This document shows, piece by piece, positions 1 through 5,713 of a stretch of 33,561 nucleotides of DNA. The stretch is from IMG/VR virus record IMGVR_UViG_3300009155_003165, positions 1 through 33,561 of that record. The stretch is one strand, 5' to 3'. A program made the translations under genes and the position numbers. The stretch comes from a virus. Each line of letters begins with the position of its first letter. The first letter of the stretch is position 1. The notes under the pieces are model-generated. The model made no database searches. It was not told where the DNA came from and was given only the letters and a program-made list of their open reading frames with translations.

Positions 1-96
1 CAAGTCGAGAGCCAAGTCGAGCGCCAAGTCTGGCGCCAAGTCGAGAGCCAAGTCAGGAGCCAAGTCGAGAGCCAAGTCGAGAGCCAAGTCAGTCTA
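1..96 (+). repeat. Tandem 12-bp coding repeat (CAAGTCGAGAGC consensus), 8 units
   Basis: Eight contiguous 12-base units starting at 1, 13, 25, 37, 49, 61, 73 and 85 all begin CAAGTC. Four are exactly CAAGTCGAGAGC and the others differ in the last six bases. Each unit encodes one Gln-Val-x-x tetrapeptide. Because the unit is a multiple of three, gain or loss of units changes repeat length without shifting the frame. The array continues off the left edge. Confidence 0.95.
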
Positions 97-765
97 CAAA
101 AAATTTCGAAAAAATATGGCCTGTCGGTCTACGATTACCGCGCTGCAAACTTGTGGGCAGGGTGGCATGCCTACGTCACTTTCTTTATCGAAAACGGCTT
201 TCTCGACGGTACTACAAAGGCAGTCCAGAATTACGATCTCGACCGCGAGGTTGCCGAGAGCTGCGGACTGGTCTGGTACTCGTCGGCGGTCGCTGCGATC
301 AGCGACAGGCCGGAGGCGCTGCACCGGGATGAGCAAGGCCGTCTGCATTGCGAAACCGGCCCGGCGATCCTCTACCGCGATGGATGGGCTATCCATGCAT
401 GGCACGGAACGGTTGTTCCGGCACATTGGATTGATCAGCGCGAAAGCCTGACCCCCACCGAAGTTTTGCGAACGCAAAATGTTGAGCAGAAAGCGGCGGG
501 CTGCGCGATCATTGGTTGGCCCAAGATGCTGCCTATGATGGACGCCAAGGTCATTGATGCCGATCCTGACCCGATGCACGGCGAATTGCTTGAGGTCCGG
601 CTTGATGGCTTGCCTCGCCCCGGTCGCTTTCTCAAAGCCTGGTGTCCACGCAACGGCGACATTTGCGAAGGCGTTCCCAGCAACATCACCACCGTTCTTG
701 CGGCTCAGGCGTGGCGCGTTGGGCTTGAGCCGCATGAGTTCAGTTACCCCACCGTGCGCACTTAA
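1..765 (+). CDS. DUF6745-like protein with N-terminal QVxx tetrapeptide repeat (5' end outside window)
   Basis: Frame 1 is open from base 1 to the TAA at 763-765, so the gene starts upstream of the window; a TTG at 151 is internal and not the start. The visible protein begins with eight tetrapeptides of the form Gln-Val-x-x (QVES, QVER, QVWR and so on), a short linker with the motif YGLSVYDY, then about 200 residues containing ALHRDEQGRLHCETGPAI, YRDGWAIHAWHG, a W-I turn and NVEQKAAGCAI. From memory this order (QV repeat, 'alhrde.grlh...gpai...dG..iyawhG') is that of DUF6745 proteins, whose function is unknown. Catalytic residues cannot be assigned. The next gene starts 11 bases after the stop and is the usual neighbour of this family, so the two probably act together. 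Confidence 0.8.
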   Translation, partial: QVESQVERQVWRQVESQVRSQVESQVESQVSLQKISKKYGLSVYDYRAANLWAGWHAYVTFFIENGFLDGTTKAVQNYDLDREVAESCGLVWYSSAVAAISDRPEALHRDEQGRLHCETGPAILYRDGWAIHAWHGTVVPAHWIDQRESLTPTEVLRTQNVEQKAAGCAIIGWPKMLPMMDAKVIDADPDPMHGELLEVRLDGLPRPGRFLKAWCPRNGDICEGVPSNITTVLAAQAWRVGLEPHEFSYPTVRT

Positions 766-776
766 GGAGCATGAAT

Positions 777-1127
777 ATGAAGCGTGAAGTCATCGGAGCA
801 CAGGGCGAGATTACCCTGTTTCGTGTCAGCGAGATGCCGGAAGGTCTGGTGCCGTTCACCGACACCGACAAGCTCGGTCGCCCCATCATCAGCCACTCGG
901 AAAGCGGGCATCATCATGTTCTCGACCGGGCGGTGGCGGTCATGGAAAAGCCGAACCCGCCCGAGGGAATGCGCATCCTCTACGCGCTTCTGAAAGAGCC
1001 AACGATGCTCATTCAGGACGCGGCGGACCCGCACGGCTCGCACACGCTGGACGCTGGCGTGATCGAGTTTCGCATTGCGCGCGAATACGACCCGTTTGCC
1101 GAGCAAGCGCGGCAGGTCGCTGACTGA
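777..1127 (+). CDS. Small partner protein of the DUF6745-like gene, unknown function
   Basis: 116 aa. The ATG at 777 is chosen over the one at 771 because AAGGAG (764-769) lies 7 bases before 777 but only 1 before 771. The sequence opens with GAQGEITLFRVSEMPEG, has SESGHHHVL in the middle, then HTLDAGVIEFRIAREYDP and ends with QVAD. From memory, short proteins with this order (a 'QGdv...r' start, a G-H-x-H patch, a 'REY.P...R.VAD' tail) commonly follow DUF6745 genes in unrelated bacteria and phages. It reads like a small beta-rich domain with a histidine cluster that could bind metal, but no activity is known. It is probably co-translated with the upstream gene. Confidence 0.75.
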   Translation: MKREVIGAQGEITLFRVSEMPEGLVPFTDTDKLGRPIISHSESGHHHVLDRAVAVMEKPNPPEGMRILYALLKEPTMLIQDAADPHGSHTLDAGVIEFRIAREYDPFAEQARQVAD

Positions 1128-1142
1128 TTTTCCACCAAGGGG

Positions 1143-1175
1143 CCGGGGCGGCGACCGCAAGGACAGTCGCCCCGG
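1143..1175 (+). other. GC-rich hairpin, possible attenuator or factor-dependent terminator
   Basis: The arms 1143-1155 (CCGGGGCGGCGAC) and 1166-1175 (GTCGCCCCGG) pair over 10 bp with a 2-nt bulge and a 10-nt loop, 16 bases after the previous stop codon. There is no T-tract, so it is not a classic intrinsic terminator. It sits between the gene pair at the left edge and the integrase genes. Confidence 0.35.
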
Positions 1176-1237
1176 TATGGATATGACCGCGCAGGAGGCG
1201 CAAGCAGCATGAGCACCCTGCTCCCCGAGGCTGTGGC

Positions 1238-1414
1238 ATGACGGCCCCAGCACGATTCCGCGAGGCCGACATCAAGCGAGCCGCGTCTGGCGTCCTCCGC
1301 GCTGGCATCCCGATCCAGCGGATAGAGATAGACCACAACGGCAAGATCGTCATTATCCCGGGCCAGCCAACCACGGCCACGGAATCGGACGAATGGGCAG
1401 ACCTCGAACGGTGA
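1238..1414 (+). CDS. 58-aa protein upstream of and overlapping the integrase
   Basis: ATG at 1238, TGA at 1412-1414. The protein starts MTAPARFREADIKRAASG, continues with a short 'AGIPIQRIEIDHNGKIVII' type strand segment and ends EWADLER. The pattern (helix with 'RF.eADi.Ra..g', then 'v.ri.id..GkivI') is one I associate with small proteins encoded directly before integrases in sphingomonad-type prophages. Its role is not established; a recombination-directionality or DNA-binding accessory role is a guess. It overlaps the integrase start by 22 bases in another frame, so translation is likely coupled. Confidence 0.7.
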   Translation: MTAPARFREADIKRAASGVLRAGIPIQRIEIDHNGKIVIIPGQPTTATESDEWADLER

Positions 1415-2475
1415 ACACATCGCTTCCCCAATATGCGAGCGCCTACCGCGACCGCCACGGCAAGCAGCGTATTCGCTTGCGCCGCACCGGATGGCCGACG
1501 CTACAGGTTCATGCCGCGCCGGGGACGACCGAGTTCACCGAGATCTATCACCGATGGCTGGAAAGCGGGCGCAAGCAAATCGCCGCAGACAGGCCAGCGC
1601 CGGGCACGTTTGATGACCTGATCGCCCGTTTCTACCGATCAAAGGCGTGGGCCGACATCAAGGAAACGACCCGCTACACCTATCGCGGCGAACTTGAACG
1701 GTTCCGCGCCAAGTATGGCAGCAGATCGGCCAGCACCATGACCGCGCGCCATGTGGCGAATCTGGTCAACCAAATGGCCGGCACCCCGAGCGCCGCGAAC
1801 AATCTTCGCAAGAGGCTGGGGCAGTTGTTCCGCCTCGCGATCGAACTAGGCTGGCGCACCGACAACCCGGCCAAGAGCGTTGCAGGGCTGCGTATCCGGT
1901 CCAAGGGCTTCGCCACATGGCAAGAGGAGCAGATTGCGCAGTTTGAGGCGCACTGGCCTGTAGGGACCGTCCAGAGGCTTGCGTTCGACCTTGCGCTCTA
2001 CACAGCCCAGCGCCGCAGCGACGTGCGCGTGATGGGGCCACAGCACGTAACAGCCGGTTCGATTCGCGTCCGCCAGCTGAAGACCGACAAGGAACTGGTG
2101 ATCCCCATGCACCCGCGCCTGATCGAAAGCATCTTGGCGACCAAGACCGGACACCTGGCATTCGTGACCAGCGCGAAGGGCGCGCCGTTCAGCACCAAGT
2201 CGTTCGGCATGTGGTTCACCAAGCAGTGCAGGGCAGCGGGACTCGTTGGCTATTCCATGCACGGCCTGCGGAAAGCAGCATCGCGGCGCATGGCAGAGGC
2301 AGGGCTTACCAATCAGGAGATCAAGGCCATCACCGGCCATGTGACCGACAGCGAGGTTGCCCGGTACACCCGCGAAGCCGAGCAAGTGACCATCGCCAAG
2401 CGCGCGATGAAGGTGATGAGCTTGGCGCACAACCCCGAAAATTCCACTTCACAAGAGCGGAATTCCACTGTATAG
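1393..2475 (+). CDS. int: Tyrosine recombinase / phage integrase
   Basis: 360 aa, the usual size. The N-terminal ~56 residues (MGRPRTVNTSLPQYASAY... ending near Y52) form a small basic domain, probably the arm-site-binding part. A core-binding domain runs over roughly 70-165 and the catalytic domain over 175-335. The catalytic set is complete: R207 (TAQRRSD), K230 (LKTDKEL), H290 and R293 (HGLRK), H316 (TGHVTD) and nucleophile Y325 (ARYTREA). It would catalyse site-specific insertion and excision of the phage at an att site. It lies inside a run of same-strand accessory genes rather than at the edge of the module. The last codons overlap a 21-bp direct repeat. Confidence 0.95.
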   Translation: MGRPRTVNTSLPQYASAYRDRHGKQRIRLRRTGWPTLQVHAAPGTTEFTEIYHRWLESGRKQIAADRPAPGTFDDLIARFYRSKAWADIKETTRYTYRGELERFRAKYGSRSASTMTARHVANLVNQMAGTPSAANNLRKRLGQLFRLAIELGWRTDNPAKSVAGLRIRSKGFATWQEEQIAQFEAHWPVGTVQRLAFDLALYTAQRRSDVRVMGPQHVTAGSIRVRQLKTDKELVIPMHPRLIESILATKTGHLAFVTSAKGAPFSTKSFGMWFTKQCRAAGLVGYSMHGLRKAASRRMAEAGLTNQEIKAITGHVTDSEVARYTREAEQVTIAKRAMKVMSLAHNPENSTSQERNSTV

Positions 2476-2481
2476 GAGCGG
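2440..2481 (+). repeat. 21-bp imperfect tandem repeat at the integrase 3' end
   Basis: Bases 2440-2460 and 2461-2481 are head-to-tail copies that match at 17 of 21 positions: both begin AATTCCACT and end GAGCGG, with differences only in the six middle bases. A third AAT begins at 2482. The repeat spans the integrase stop codon and supplies the ribosome-binding site of the next gene. Position beside int makes an arm-type integrase site or part of attP possible, but nothing here proves it. Confidence 0.7.
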
Positions 2482-2482
2482 A

Positions 2483-2620
2483 ATGCAATGGAAAGATTTT
2501 CTTGAGCCTCAAGAGGCGGAACGATTGGCGGAACTGGATCGGCAGCGCGCTAGCCTGACCAAAGAATATCGGCGCATTTACGACAGATGCCGCAAGCGTA
2601 TGGAGAAAGCCCGTGGGTAG
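2483..2620 (+). CDS. 45-aa charged helical protein between integrase and GIY-YIG gene
   Basis: ATG at 2483 with AGGAG at 2474-2478, stop TAG at 2618-2620. Sequence starts MQWKDFLEPQEAERLAELD and ends KRMEKARG; it is highly charged and predicted helical by eye, resembling a short coiled coil. The stop overlaps the GTG start of the next gene by 8 bases. Function unknown. The strong ribosome-binding site and the overlap support it as a real gene. Confidence 0.65.
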   Translation: MQWKDFLEPQEAERLAELDRQRASLTKEYRRIYDRCRKRMEKARG

Positions 2621-3188
2621 GCCAAAGGCTGTCAGGCAAGATTTGCCGCCGTACGTTTCAGCTTACGTTGATCGGCATGGGCGTGAGCGGTATCGGTTCC
2701 GTCGAGCGGGTGTAGGCACAATCCAGATTAGGCACATGCCGGGGACGCCTCATTTTGAGCAACAGTATCAGGAACTTTTGCGCCTAGAAGCGAAGGTCGA
2801 AAAGCCATCAAATGAGATTGCGCTTTTACAGGCCATGATTGCGCAAGTGTCCGCGCTGCGCACTCCCCGCCTGCATTCATTCGTGTATGCAATCGGTGAG
2901 GCGGTAGATGAAACTGCGCCGATTAAGATTGGCTTTGCGACTGATCCGCTGGCGAGGCTCTATGCACTTCAAACCGGCAACCCGCTCCGATTGACCATAA
3001 TCGGTTTGCGCGCCGGAACGCGAAACACTGAGCGCGATATCCATAGGCGGCTGTCTGGCGCCCGCATGGTTGGCGAATGGTTCGAGCGCGAAGCTGTTTG
3101 CCGTATGATGAAAACGCGTGGCTTTTGGCTCACCCGGTCGGCTTTCGCCTTGGCTAACTTTCCGCAAGGCATTGAAAATGAAACATGA
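2613..3188 (+). CDS. GIY-YIG-type nuclease (T5orf172/MUG113-like) fused to an integrase-like N-terminal domain
   Basis: 191 aa, GTG start at 2613. Residues 1-56 match the integrase N-terminus without gaps at 28 of 56 positions, including MGRP, SAY, DRHG, the RxRxR-R run and PGT. Residues ~60-85 are a linker helix. Residues 88-160 carry the marks of the GIY-YIG relatives T5orf172/MUG113: VYAIG (91-95), KIG (105-107), DPLARLYALQTGNP (111-124), E140, H144 and GEWF (154-157). The family cleaves DNA or is nuclease-like; activity here is inferred. The shared N-terminus suggests it binds the same arm-type sequences as the integrase. An alternative is a homing-type nuclease that captured the domain. 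Confidence 0.85.
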   Translation: MGRPKAVRQDLPPYVSAYVDRHGRERYRFRRAGVGTIQIRHMPGTPHFEQQYQELLRLEAKVEKPSNEIALLQAMIAQVSALRTPRLHSFVYAIGEAVDETAPIKIGFATDPLARLYALQTGNPLRLTIIGLRAGTRNTERDIHRRLSGARMVGEWFEREAVCRMMKTRGFWLTRSAFALANFPQGIENET

Positions 3189-3384
3189 AAAAAAGATAGT
3201 GGCGCGCCCTGCAGGGGTGTATGTTGCCAATTCCCGCAGCGGCTTAGTTTGGCGCACCGGCCACAGACGGGCAACGCGATTCCGGGCATCCTGCGGCAGT
3301 TTGGCTAACCCAAACGGGCCGATGCAGCGCGCCAACGCTGACACCGGCCCTCACCACCACGCGAAGGAACCGCGCAATGGCTGA
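3178..3384 (+). CDS. 68-aa basic protein, unknown function
   Basis: ATG at 3178 overlaps the end of the GIY-YIG gene by 11 bases, and the TGA at 3382-3384 overlaps the next gene by 8. The protein begins MKHEKKIVARPAGVYVANS, is rich in Arg and His, and ends AKEPRNG. The C-terminal residues are read from the next gene's ribosome-binding site and start, exactly as at three later junctions in this operon, which is the main reason to accept it. If it is not translated, 3189-3376 is a 188-bp gap and would be a candidate for attP or regulatory DNA. Confidence 0.5.
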   Translation: MKHEKKIVARPAGVYVANSRSGLVWRTGHRRATRFRASCGSLANPNGPMQRANADTGPHHHAKEPRNG

Positions 3385-3625
3385 CACTGATCTAGCGCCC
3401 GATGGCGGCGCTGCAACCCCCGACCCCCGCTTCACCACCCGCGCCGAGCTTGAGGCGTGGGCGGCGGGCGTTGCGCGCGATGCGTCCGAAGCCGTTGTCC
3501 CTGAGACGCGGGCGCAGAAGCTTGAACGGCAGTTGCGAGCGCTTGACCGCATCCGCCGCGTCACCCTCGCTCATGTGCATCTGGGGGACGACTGTGACTG
3601 GCACGCTCTGGACGTGCGGTTTTGA
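3377..3625 (+). CDS. 82-aa hypothetical accessory protein
   Basis: ATG at 3377 with GAAGGA a few bases upstream. It begins MADTDLAPDGGAATPDPR, contains a helical stretch (FTTRAELEAWAAGVARDA, then ETRAQKLERQLRALDRIRR) and ends in a short H/D-rich tail (HVHLGDDCDWHALDVRF). No family is recognised. The start MADTDL resembles MPTDLT of two later genes in the same operon, a consequence of the shared junction sequence. Confidence 0.65.
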   Translation: MADTDLAPDGGAATPDPRFTTRAELEAWAAGVARDASEAVVPETRAQKLERQLRALDRIRRVTLAHVHLGDDCDWHALDVRF

Positions 3626-3637
3626 GGAGTGAGTTAG

Positions 3638-3952
3638 ATGTTCCCCATCGAATATCCGTGCTGCACGATAGATCAGGCCGAAAGCGATGCGATCATTGCC
3701 AGCGGTCAATATCGGACGTGGATGTGTCAGGACTGGCGCTGCCCGAAGCATGGGCATTGCGCCAAGCATTTCGGCCTCAGCAAGCGCTACGCCGAAATGG
3801 GTGATCAGCCTGCCAATGAAGCGCTCGTAACGCCGTCACGTACCGAAGGCGGTTGCCGATACTACCAGCGCGCCACCCGCGACTATGTTTCGGAGAGCTT
3901 AGGCCAGCGCCCCTCTTTCCCCGTTGCCATCGGAGATGAGCGCCATGACTAA
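3638..3952 (+). CDS. 104-aa Cys/His-rich hypothetical protein
   Basis: ATG at 3638 preceded by GAGGAG. The sequence begins MFPIEYPCCTIDQAESDAI and has C8, C9, C30, C35, H38, H40, C41 and H44, clustered around MCQDWRCPKHGHCAKHF. Such spacing could bind zinc, though it is not a motif I can name. The C-terminal third is polar and has no clear features. The stop overlaps the next start by 8 bases. Probably an accessory protein made early in infection; function unknown. Confidence 0.65.
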   Translation: MFPIEYPCCTIDQAESDAIIASGQYRTWMCQDWRCPKHGHCAKHFGLSKRYAEMGDQPANEALVTPSRTEGGCRYYQRATRDYVSESLGQRPSFPVAIGDERHD

Positions 3953-4157
3953 CCCCCAGATTGCCGAGATCGCGGCGAAAGCGTGGTGCCGATGGACGCA
4001 TGGCGGCGGGCGTATCGAGCGCGACGAACATGGGCGTCTCAACTGGCGCGGCGTCAAGTGCGGGCGCTGGGGCGATCACCCCGTCGAAAGGAAGGACGAG
4101 TGGCAACCGATCGGCCAATCCCTCGCCGCCTATCTCAAGGAGCAGAGTGATGCGTAA
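3945..4157 (+). CDS. 70-aa hypothetical accessory protein
   Basis: ATG at 3945 is preferred over a TTG at 3924 because GGAG lies at 3932-3935 and the overlap with the preceding stop is short. It begins MTNPQIAEIAAKAWCRWTHG and ends LKEQSDA, with GRLNWRGVKCGRW in the middle. It is Trp- and Arg-rich, and no family is recognised. The overlap of 8 bases with both neighbours fits the operon style. Confidence 0.6.
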   Translation: MTNPQIAEIAAKAWCRWTHGGGRIERDEHGRLNWRGVKCGRWGDHPVERKDEWQPIGQSLAAYLKEQSDA

Positions 4158-4317
4158 CAAGTATCCCGGCACCTGCTACCGCTGCGGCAATACCGTGGAG
4201 GCGGGCGCAGGGCACTTTGAGCGCCACAATGGCGGATGGCGGACGCAGCACGCAGGTTGCGCCATTTGGAACCGCCGCAAGGCAACACCGACCGAAAGGA
4301 ACCGCAATGCCGACTGA
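4150..4317 (+). CDS. 55-aa zinc-ribbon-like mini-protein
   Basis: ATG at 4150 inside the end of the previous gene. A CxxC pair (C9, C12 in GTCYRCGNTV) is followed by H34 and C37 (QHAGCA), giving a C2HC zinc-ribbon-like pattern, with a glycine/histidine-rich turn between. The last residues, ERNRNAD, are encoded by the next gene's ribosome-binding site and start. Mini-proteins of this type are frequent in phage accessory regions; a nucleic-acid-binding role is possible but not shown. Confidence 0.65.
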   Translation: MRNKYPGTCYRCGNTVEAGAGHFERHNGGWRTQHAGCAIWNRRKATPTERNRNAD

Positions 4318-4828
4318 CCTGACGCCGCTTGAGGCCGAAAGCCTTGTGTACGACCATCTAGGAGGACCAGGCACCATGACTGAGACACCGCTGGAGCTTA
4401 TCGACGAGCAATGGACAGGCTCAAAGCGGCAGCGCGAGACGCTTCAGCAGAAGTACGATGGCAAATGCGCGTACTGCGGTGGTGATCTAGGCAAGGCAAT
4501 GCACGCCGATCATTTGCAGCCTGTCGTTCGCATCATTCGCGACCACATGGGGAAACCGCTTCCGGCCTCGGAATGCTACTACGTCAAGCCGGAGCGGAAC
4601 GTGGTCAGCAACATGATGCCCGCCTGCGCGTCCTGCAATCTGCACAAGGGCGGTTACAGCCTTGAAGGCTGGCGGGACATTATCCAACGCTCAGCCGCGA
4701 TTTGCCGCCGCGATACGTCCACATTCAAGGTCGGTGAGCGCTTCGGGATCATCTCAGTCAACGAACAGCCGGTGCAGTTTTATTTTGAGACTCTCGCCAA
4801 AGCAAAGGACCGCACCAATGCCGACTGA
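4307..4828 (+). CDS. HNH endonuclease
   Basis: 173 aa from ATG 4307, or 150 aa from ATG 4376, which has a strong AGGAGG at 4360-4365. Residues 50-113 are a zinc-stabilised HNH fold: CAYC (C54, C57), the core HADH (66-69), then ACASC (C106, C109) with NLHK (110-113). The start at 4307 shares MPTDLTPLE with the next gene, through a duplicated junction. HNH nucleases cut DNA as homing enzymes, packaging helpers or host-takeover nucleases. This one lies far from the terminase genes, so a packaging role is less likely and a mobile or accessory role more likely. Ends AKDRTNAD, overlapping the next gene. Confidence 0.88.
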   Translation: MPTDLTPLEAESLVYDHLGGPGTMTETPLELIDEQWTGSKRQRETLQQKYDGKCAYCGGDLGKAMHADHLQPVVRIIRDHMGKPLPASECYYVKPERNVVSNMMPACASCNLHKGGYSLEGWRDIIQRSAAICRRDTSTFKVGERFGIISVNEQPVQFYFETLAKAKDRTNAD

Positions 4829-5001
4829 CCTGACACCGCTAGAGCGGGAACTGTGCGAGGCGCTGGAGAACGCAATCGCGCTGATTGCTCATAAAATGCC
4901 GCCAAAGGAAACCGCGCTGGTCGCTGGCGAAACGCTGGTCGCTGGCGATGTGTGGCGAGCCGGGGTGGAAGTCATCCGCAAAGCAAAGGACCGCACCAAT
5001 G
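4798..5001 (+). repeat. 23-bp direct repeat at two gene junctions (4798-4820 and 4979-5001)
   Basis: The two copies are identical and 181 bp apart. Each begins CAAAGCAAAGGACC and ends CACCAATG, supplying the ribosome-binding site and ATG of the following gene and the last residues (AKDRTN) of the preceding one. Related shorter versions stand at ~3364-3379 and ~4293-4309. The interval between the copies is exactly one small gene, so recombination between copies would remove or duplicate a gene cleanly. Confidence 0.9.
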
Positions 5002-5006
5002 GATAA
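4818..5006 (+). CDS. 62-aa hypothetical protein with internal LVAG repeat
   Basis: ATG at 4818 with AAAGGA upstream. Begins MPTDLTPLERELCEALENA, a helical stretch, followed by a short internal duplication (ALVAGET, then LVAGDV), visible at the DNA level as two GCTGGTCGCTGGCGA copies near 4917-4950. Ends KAKDRTNG. No family recognised. The first nine residues equal those of the HNH gene, pointing to recombination at the junction sequence. Confidence 0.65.
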   Translation: MPTDLTPLERELCEALENAIALIAHKMPPKETALVAGETLVAGDVWRAGVEVIRKAKDRTNG

Positions 5007-5235
5007 GGACCAACTCGCCGCGCTGGATCGGGATGTGCGAGAAGCCGAAAATTACGTCTACCGGATGCAATGCGAGGCCTTTTTGGGCCGGGCGCTGATC
5101 AACCTCTACCGCGCCAACCAGATCGCAGTGATCGGGCCGGAGGCGGTGGAGAAGGTGGCGCGGGCGATTGTGAACGCAGGTCCGCACCCCGACAGGCAGG
5201 CAGAAGCCGCCCTCGCTGCGCTGGGGGTGAAGTGA
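4999..5235 (+). CDS. 78-aa hypothetical helical protein
   Basis: ATG at 4999 overlaps the previous stop by 8 bases. Begins MDKDQLAALDRDVREAENYV and contains GPEAVEKVARAIVNAGPHPD, with AALAALGVK at the end. It appears mostly helical and soluble. No domain is recognised. Its stop TGA shares a base with the ATG of the following membrane peptide. Confidence 0.65.
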   Translation: MDKDQLAALDRDVREAENYVYRMQCEAFLGRALINLYRANQIAVIGPEAVEKVARAIVNAGPHPDRQAEAALAALGVK

Positions 5236-5342
5236 TGGGCCACGCACTAGCCATTATCGCCGGGGTACTGATTGGCGCTGGTATCGGAACCGCCCTGCTC
5301 TGGCTTGTTGTCATTCCCGTTCTTGAAAGGATTTGGCCATGA
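5235..5342 (+). CDS. 35-aa single-pass membrane peptide
   Basis: ATG at 5235 overlaps the previous stop (TGATG). Nearly the whole peptide is one hydrophobic helix (LAIIAGVLIGAGIG, then TALLWLVVIPVL), ending RIWP. A GxxxG-like pattern suggests helix packing. The next gene starts inside its last codons. It lies far from the lysis cassette, so an accessory inner-membrane role, such as altering host susceptibility, is a guess only. Confidence 0.55.
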   Translation: MGHALAIIAGVLIGAGIGTALLWLVVIPVLERIWP

Positions 5343-5713
5343 CCCAACCAACCGAAGCAGACATCCGGGCTGCGTGTGAAGAGGCGGGGCTTAAGGACGA
5401 CTGGACAGCATTTGTGCAGGCCAACCCCGGAACGACATCGGCGCTTGTTCTCCTCGCCCTCGCCCGCCGCATCGCTGCCGAGCGAGAGGCTGTGACGATG
5501 GCTTGGGAGCCATTGCACCTTGCACCGCGAGACGGAACGCAGGTTCTGCTTTGGTGCCATCCCCAAGATTGCGAACCGTTCGTAATTCAAGGCTGGTACG
5601 AAAGCGGGGCGTTTGACTCGTGCTGGTATGAAGCATTCCATGAGACCCGGTTGCAGTTCAGGCCAACAGCTTGGCAACCACTCCCCCCACAACCCAAGGA
5701 GCCGACGACATGA
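5339..5713 (+). CDS. DUF551-like accessory protein
   Basis: 124 aa from ATG 5339, with AAAGGA 8 bases upstream. Residues 1-52 are helical (ADIRAACEEAGL, ALVLLALARRIAAERE). The second half follows the DUF551 layout from memory: a start of W-x-P-x-x-x-A-P-x-D-G (WEPLHLAPRDGTQVLLW), a middle GWYESG with aromatic residues, and a closing P-T-x-W-x-P-L-P-x-x-P (PTAWQPLPPQP). DUF551 is common in phage accessory regions and has no known function. The stop overlaps the next ATG. Confidence 0.75.
   Translation: MTQPTEADIRAACEEAGLKDDWTAFVQANPGTTSALVLLALARRIAAEREAVTMAWEPLHLAPRDGTQVLLWCHPQDCEPFVIQGWYESGAFDSCWYEAFHETRLQFRPTAWQPLPPQPKEPTT

Noticed and set aside
151-153. TTG as the start of the left-edge gene
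   Set aside because: The frame is open upstream to base 1 and encodes the QVxx repeat in register; no ribosome-binding site precedes 151.
94-735. 213-aa - strand ORF opposite the left-edge gene
   Set aside because: No family features, full overlap with the open + frame that contains recognisable DUF6745-like motifs; antisense shadow.
1846-2430. 194-aa - strand ORF opposite the integrase
   Set aside because: Covers the integrase catalytic domain on the other strand; composition is that of a shadow in GC-rich DNA.
3201-3216. GGCGCGCC and CCTGCAGG side by side, resembling cloning sites
   Set aside because: They lie inside natural phage sequence with no vector-like surroundings; GC-rich palindromes of this kind occur by chance.
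3189-3376. tRNA 3' end or attP core in the short gap after the GIY-YIG gene
   Set aside because: No tRNA-like stem or T-loop sequence could be traced by eye, and the overlap pattern favours a small gene (3178-3384) instead.
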